A program made the position numbers and the translations under genes. From Gemmataceae bacterium (lineage in GTDB: Bacteria; Planctomycetota; Planctomycetia; Gemmatales; Gemmataceae), in the NCBI GenBank assembly GCA_019752375.1, contig JAIEMG010000310.1, forward strand, positions 1 through 51,189: a stretch of 51,189 nucleotides of DNA. Direction: 5' to 3'. The first letter of the stretch is position 1. Every line of letters starts with the position of its first letter. Shown piece by piece: positions 46,627-51,189 of this stretch. The notes under the pieces were generated by a model. That model saw only the letters and a list, made by a program, of their open reading frames with translations, had not been told where the DNA came from and made no database searches.

Positions 46627-48324
46627 CTACCGAAGCCACGCCAGGGACTGCCGCGCCAGCTCTGCAATAGCCAGGGCGTTCCGCGGATCGAAGCGTAAAG
46701 TTCGCAGCGCATCGGCCAGGGCACCATCGCAATCGCCATTCTGGCGGCGTGCCATGGCGCGCCCCTGGTAGGCCGCTGCCAGCCTGGGGTACAGCGCCAG
46801 CGCGGCGTCGTAGTCGGCGATGGCCCGCGTTTGATCGCCGCGGCGGCGATGCACGTCACCACGGCGCACCAGGGTCGAAGGAGAATGCGGCGCTCGACGC
46901 AGCGCCTCATCGTAATCGGCGATGGCCCGCGCGTCGTCGCGCTGCCGGGCGCGGACGAAACCGCGATCGCTATATGCCGTGGCGTTGTGCGGATCGAGAT
47001 GCAACGCTTCCGTCAGGTCGGCCACGGCCCGCGCGAACTCACCCTTCTGAGCGTGGGCCAGGCCCCGGTTGTGATAGGTGGCGGCGTGCCGCGGCGCCCA
47101 GCGCAAGGCTTCGTCGTAGTCGGCAATGGCGCGGCCGGAATCGCCCTGCTGGGCGTACGTCATGCCGCGGTTACGATAGGCGACGGCATCGCGGTCGTTG
47201 CGGCGGATCGCTTCGCTGTAGTCCGCGCGGGCGCGGTCGAACTCGCCCTTGTCGAAGTAGGCGTTGCCGCGCTGCACGTAGACTGCGGCACTGGCGGGTT
47301 GCTTGCGAATGACTGCCGTGGCGGCGGCGATGTTCTGGTCGAGCACGCGCAGCGAGCGACCCAGGTGAAAATGCCGGACCAGCTCGTCGAACGTCTCGAC
47401 GAAGACCGCGCGCTGCACGGTGCCGCCCTCGACTCTCAACGCTCCCAGGCGCTGGGCCAGCGGGCTGGAAGTCTCCAACCCTGCCAGGAGTGTATCCGCG
47501 GGCAGGTTTGCCTCGGCGGCAGCGGTGGATAGGTCCAGCTCCGACTCAAAGCGTGCCGCCAGGGCAACGATGGGTTCGGTGGCGGCAACCTTGGACCCGG
47601 TCGCTTCCACCGCCTTGCGGAAGCGCTCGGCGTCCTGACGCAACAGGGTGCGCAGTTCCGCCTGCGGTGGATAGAGAGAGCGGATCGCCTTGGCATCGAG
47701 CTCGGAGAAGGCGCCGGGGTTCTTCTCGACGTGAGCACGGACCTGATCGGCCTTGTCGATGACGCCACGCACGTGGCACGACATGCACGAGACGCCGTTG
47801 ATGACGGTCGGATCGGGACGGTTCTTGACGCTAACGATCTTTGTCGGCCCCTCGTCGATGCGTTTGCCCTGGCCATCGACCAGCAGGTAGGCCTGCAGAC
47901 CGTTGGGCAGGTTGAAGATGATCTCGCCGCCATCGTGCTGGAAAGTGTCGTCGCCGCGGCCGGGCCCGAGCGGATGAGCGAAGAGGTTCTGGCGCCCCGT
48001 GTTGCCGGCGAAATCGTAGCTCTTCCAGTAGGCGCCAAATGCAAAGGCATGGCGTTCGATCATGCGGTTGTTACGCGAGACGCCGGAGCTGTTGAAGCCG
48101 GCCCGCGCCACGCGTTGTTCCTGAATGTTCGTTCCCGCATCGATCTTGAGGCGCTCTTCCAACTCCCGATCCGTGCGCGGCAACTGCAAGATGTCGTGAT
48201 ACAGCGGCGGCCGCGATGCCGCGAAGACGAACCAGTCGGCCCGTATGTGCGGCAGGTCGCTTCCGGTGGCCGCATAGACCGCCCGGGCGACGGCCGCCGG
48301 ATGGACGACGTCAGGATCTGGGTC
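46627..48324 (-). pseudogene. Cytochrome-c-motif/TPR protein, 5' end lost
   Basis: The frame stays open from about 48324 to the stop at 46627. It begins without its own start, with ARAVYAATGSDLPHIRADWF and VFAASRPPLYHDILQLPRT, which is the middle of a known planctomycete family. DGGEIIFNLPNGLQAYLLVD follows, then one haem-c motif (CMSCH in GVSCMSCHVRG). After a helical region come six TPR repeats, such as AVYVQRGNAYFDKGEFDRAR and ATYHNRGLAHAQKGEFARAV. The first internal ATG (48189) lies within the conserved domain. The N-terminal half appears to have been replaced by the vWFA fragment upstream. A short product could still be made. Confidence 0.7.
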
Positions 48325-48653
48325 AGCGGCGTGCCCTGGGCCACCTCGAAGCTCGGTGCGACGAGATGCTCCAACGCCGCGGACAGGTCGGTTGCCCCTT
48401 CGAGCAGCAGGCCGTCCAGCGTGGCGAAGACGCGGTTGCGACCTTCCTTCGTGTTGGCAAGCCAGCCCCTGGGATCGACCCAGCGTCCGGCCACGTCGAA
48501 CGTCAGGACGTTGAACTGCGTGATATCCGGGTCGTTCTCCAGGATGCGACGCAATAATGCCATGTGGACGGCAAAGCGGTCAGGATGCTCGCTCAACGAC
48601 GTATCAAGCAGGAAGACCGCGTGGCGGGCAAAGGGCGCGTTGGCCTGCACCTT
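48325..48653 (-). pseudogene. vWFA-domain fragment
   Basis: About 110 residues in a third frame: VQANAPFARHAVFLLDTSLS contains the MIDAS DxSxS motif (DTSLS), followed by RFAVHMALLRRILENDPDI and EGATDLSAALEHLV with the MIDAS Thr. The rest of the vWFA domain, including the SDG-type Asp, is missing. The fragment continues the VIT gene after a frameshift at the TAA (48652-48654) and ends near 48325, where the cytochrome/TPR frame takes over. Confidence 0.75.
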
Positions 48654-49752
48654 AGAGGTCCGGGCGGATGCGGGCATAAACATACGTTGGCCCACTGTCC
48701 CCGTGCCGTCCGCTGATGGCCTGGACCTGCGGCGTCGGTGGATGAAACGCAAAGAGCGCCTCGCCGCCCGGCCCCTGGTCCTTCCAGGTCCGGCTGAATG
48801 CGAGCTGACCGCCGCCTTCGTCCTTCTTCGCGTCGGCGGGGCGAAAGACCGCCTCGCGACACTCGTCCGCATTGGCCCGCAGCGTGAATTGCAGCTCGGT
48901 CAGCTTGCAGTCGGGCAGGCCGAAGCGATACTGCACGCCGCTGTCGGTGGCCGGCAGCAGCTCTTCGTAGGCAAGGATGACGCGGTTGTAGCCGCGCGGC
49001 GGAATCGGAAAGACGCGGCCGCTGAAGGTATTGCCGCCCGCGTATTCCAGCAGTGCGGGATCGACGCGGCCGCGCACGGTCTCCTCGTATGTCTCCAGCG
49101 CCTTGGCCTTGGCGACGATGCGGCCTTCCTGGAGTCGGCCCCAGTCGGTGCTGTCCACCTGCTTGACGAGTTGGGCGGGCGTCAGGCGGGCCAGGTCCTT
49201 GGGCAGTGGCGCCGCTACGCCACGGTTCCACCGCGGCGGCACGGCCTCGCGCGTCTCGGCGATGAACATGGCGTAATAGCTGGCGCTGGCCCCGGTCGGC
49301 AACGGATACTCAAACGTTCCTTCGAGCTGCCGGGCATGGGGATTGCGAAAGATGTGATCGACCACCGTGCGGGACCGCGGACCTTCGACCGTGACGGTCA
49401 CGTGCAAACTGACCAGGTCGAGCGAATTCTTATCTCCGACGTAGACGCGGGCAAAGGCCGGCCGCTGCGGGTCGCGATGCCAGACATTGGGAGCCACCGG
49501 CGCCTGGTTGGTTTCTCGCGGCGAACTGGAAGTTGCATCGTCTACACGACCAGCCGTTGGAGTCAGCGTATTTGCGTCTTCTCCTGGGAAAATGAGGGAA
49601 GGGCGCGGGTCTCTACGCATCGTCGCGAAATTTTTGCTTTTTGTCGTGCTGGCCCCACAGCCAAGTGCGGTGAAGCCCATCGTCGCCGTCAACAGCATCA
49701 GGCCGCGCAAGCGCAGTGCGCGCACTGGTGCAACGAGACGAACGCTGGACAT
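48652..49752 (-). pseudogene. VIT-domain lipoprotein, 3' part frameshifted
   Basis: A 366-residue N-terminal part of a VIT/vWFA protein. Lipoprotein signal: LMLLTATMGFTALGC with C32 as lipid-attachment site. The VIT domain includes VVDHIFRNPHARQLEGTFEY and LPTGASASYYAMFIAETREA, then LETYEETVRGRVDPALLEYA and FPIPPRGYNRVILAYEELLP. It ends at ARIRPDL-stop, exactly where relatives continue into vWFA; the missing sequence is present in another frame. A 1-nt insertion or 2-nt deletion would explain it. ATG 49752 has a strong gggagg site. The protein may still be produced as a VIT-only lipoprotein. Confidence 0.8.
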
Positions 49753-50054
49753 GGATACCTCCCGTTCAAGAAACAACAGAAGGGAGCACGCACCGTGATA
49801 AGGAGGGAATGGTGCGCGGCGGAGAAAGCTCAATGAGACTCGATAGAGTGATAGAACCACGAGGACGCCGTTTATTCCCGATCGTTCTTCTTTTTGTGCG
49901 AGGCCGGCCGCTTGTGTGCCCGGCGTTGAGCATGGAGGAATCGGTCGACCGCTCGTCTTTCGATCTGCTGGACACGGCGTGGCGATCAGGTACCGTTGAC
50001 AGGAGAAGCCCGCACGGAGACGCTTCCGGACAATGCCATCCTCCGCACCGACAC
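49753..50054. other. Intergenic region between divergent VIT lipoprotein and sirtuin genes
   Basis: About 300 bp with no supported gene. Open frames extending the sirtuin gene upstream to 49716 lack protein character. No clear promoter or repeat was seen. Confidence 0.4.
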
Positions 50055-50882
50055 ATGAGCGAACCCACCCAACTCACCCTGGCGCTCCAGCAGGCCGCCG
50101 AAGTCATCCGCTCAGCGGAGGCCCTGCTCATCGGCGCCGGCGCCGGAATGGGAGTTGACTCCGGTCTGCCCGACTTCCGCGGTGACGAGGGCTTCTGGAA
50201 TGCTTATCCGGCCTTCCGCGGCCGCAAGTTTGCCGAATTGTCCAACCCGGCCTCCTTCCACTCCGACCCTGAACTGGCGTGGGGGTTCTTCGGTCACCGG
50301 CTCCGCCTGTATCGCTCGGCGGAGCCGCACACCGGTTTCGCCCTGCTGCGTCGCTGGGCGGAAGCCCGACCGCTCGGCTACTTCGTTTTCACCAGTAATG
50401 TTGACGGTCAGTTTCAGAAGGCCGGCTTTTCCGCGGACCGCATCTTCGAGTGCCACGGTTCGATCCACCATCTGCAGTGCAGCCGGTCTTGTGGCGCGGG
50501 AATCTGGCCGGCGGACGACGTCGCCGTGGATGTGGACGAGACGACGTTCCGGGCGCGAGCACCGCTGCCGCTGTGTCCGTCTTGCGGCGGTGTGGCCCGG
50601 CCCAACATCCTGATGTTTCGCGATCTGGACTGCCGACCGGAACGCTGTGCCGCACAGCACCGCCATTACCGGGAATGGTTTCGGCCGATCGCTCGGCGGC
50701 GGGTGGTGGCGCTGGAGCTCGGTGCGGGTCCGACGATCCCGACGGTGCGGATCGAGTGCTCCCTGCTCGGCTCGACGCTCATCCGAATCAACCCTCACGA
50801 TGCGCAAGTGCCACGGGGAGAGATTTCCGTGCTATTGGGCGCCGCGGACGCGATCCAGAGGATCGATGCATTAATGCCATAG
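50055..50882 (+). CDS. Sir2-family NAD-dependent deacylase
   Basis: A 275-residue sirtuin that removes acyl groups from lysine using NAD. NAD-binding motifs are IGAGAGMGVDSGLPDFRG and TSNVDGQFQKAG. The catalytic His is in ECHGSIHHLQC. Zinc ligands are two Cys pairs, CSRSC and CPSC. RPNILMFRD and LIRINPH complete the Rossmann core. The motif GMGVDSGLPDFRG places it in the bacterial group that is neither CobB-like nor a defence NADase fusion; no partner domain is attached. ATG 50055 (MSEPTQLTLALQQ) fits the family start, although no strong ribosome site is seen. Upstream in-frame sequence to 49716 is non-homologous. Confidence 0.92.
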   Translation: MSEPTQLTLALQQAAEVIRSAEALLIGAGAGMGVDSGLPDFRGDEGFWNAYPAFRGRKFAELSNPASFHSDPELAWGFFGHRLRLYRSAEPHTGFALLRRWAEARPLGYFVFTSNVDGQFQKAGFSADRIFECHGSIHHLQCSRSCGAGIWPADDVAVDVDETTFRARAPLPLCPSCGGVARPNILMFRDLDCRPERCAAQHRHYREWFRPIARRRVVALELGAGPTIPTVRIECSLLGSTLIRINPHDAQVPRGEISVLLGAADAIQRIDALMP

Positions 50883-51189
50883 CGCTGTTTTGCATTTCAG
50901 CCTTGAAGAGAATTGACGAACAACGAAATCCTTGTCGTCCGCTCCTGGAACCTGCCCGAGGGTTGGGGCTTGGCCCTTCGTCATTGATAGACATTCGTCA
51001 TTAAAAATTAGGCATTAGCGCTTTGGCATTCATCTCGATCTGGCGATGTAGAATTAAGAGGTGCCTCGGGGTCGGGGGTGCGACATCGGACCAAACGGTT
51101 GAACTTTTCGGAGCGCAATAAAAAACCCCGCCAGCTCTTTCGAGCCGGCGGGGTACTTTGGATTCGGTAGTTTACGTGGATGCAGAAGC
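50883..51189. other. Trailing intergenic region
   Basis: It holds a diverged piece of the aatgacgaat repeat family (about 50978-51032) and a terminator for a minus-strand gene beyond the window. No gene start is visible. Confidence 0.5.
51116..51153 (-). terminator. Rho-independent terminator of a minus-strand gene to the right
   Basis: ccccgcc-a-gctc pairs with gagc-c-ggcgggg with one mismatch. On the minus strand the hairpin is followed by a run of T (a-run at 51118-51125 on the plus strand). The gene it serves is outside the window. Confidence 0.75.

Noticed and set aside
50055-50882. Sir2-based antiphage defence system
   Set aside because: The protein is a plain sirtuin with catalytic His and zinc cysteines; no SLOG, Argonaute, HerA or other partner is nearby.

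Overview
The window is high-GC bacterial DNA and most likely comes from a planctomycete of the Gemmataceae type. This is inferred from gene families rather than rRNA: WD40-repeat secreted proteins with a helical tail, a Ser/Thr kinase fused to a formylglycine-generating-enzyme-like domain, VIT/vWFA lipoproteins, a cytochrome/TPR protein, and many palindromic intergenic repeats. No rRNA, tRNA, CRISPR array or prophage was recognised.

Layout. (1) 0.1-8.2 kb: a YihX-like HAD phosphatase, then glgX-treZ-treY, which makes trehalose from glycogen. (2) 8.4-13.1 kb: an ARPP-1-like protein, a secreted 14-repeat WD40 protein and a secreted protein of unknown role. (3) 13.3-21.5 kb: a housekeeping stretch with a GbsR/MarR regulator, trpF, ahcY, pssA, ribE, rsmA/ksgA, a membrane protein, rplM and rpsI. 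(4) 21.5-31 kb: a kinase pair (APH-fold and Ser/Thr-FGE) and a 1803-residue WD40/Ig-like protein ending in a caspase-like domain that has lost its catalytic residues. (5) 31.1-42.4 kb, minus strand: a two-component block of three hybrid histidine kinases and one degenerate receiver. (6) 42.9-50.9 kb: a flavin disulfide reductase, a truncated Ser/Thr kinase, an FHA-GGDEF diguanylate cyclase, a broken VIT/vWFA - cytochrome/TPR composite and a sirtuin.

Main discoveries. The middle hybrid kinase carries a plant-ETR1-like ethylene-binding membrane domain. All seven ligand/copper-site residues I compared are present at a constant +10 offset from ETR1 numbering. The same gene is interrupted inside its receiver domain by a 162-bp MITE-like element with inverted ends and a 3-bp TCA target duplication. 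Removing the element plus one TCA (165 bp, 55 codons) restores a complete receiver. The element supplies a TGA and, after one codon, an ATG, so the gene now reads as a kinase without a working receiver followed by a receiver fragment.

Intergenic DNA is dense in structured repeats. At least five families are present. Several share one design: each arm is a small hairpin and the two arms also pair with each other. One 168-bp element has 16-bp perfect terminal inverted repeats that contain the treY stop codon.

The metabolic genes fit together as glycogen debranching (GlgX), maltodextrin end conversion (TreY) and trehalose release (TreZ), with a possible glucose-1-phosphate phosphatase next door. 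The signalling block has no obvious DNA-binding output, so its targets are probably elsewhere in the genome.
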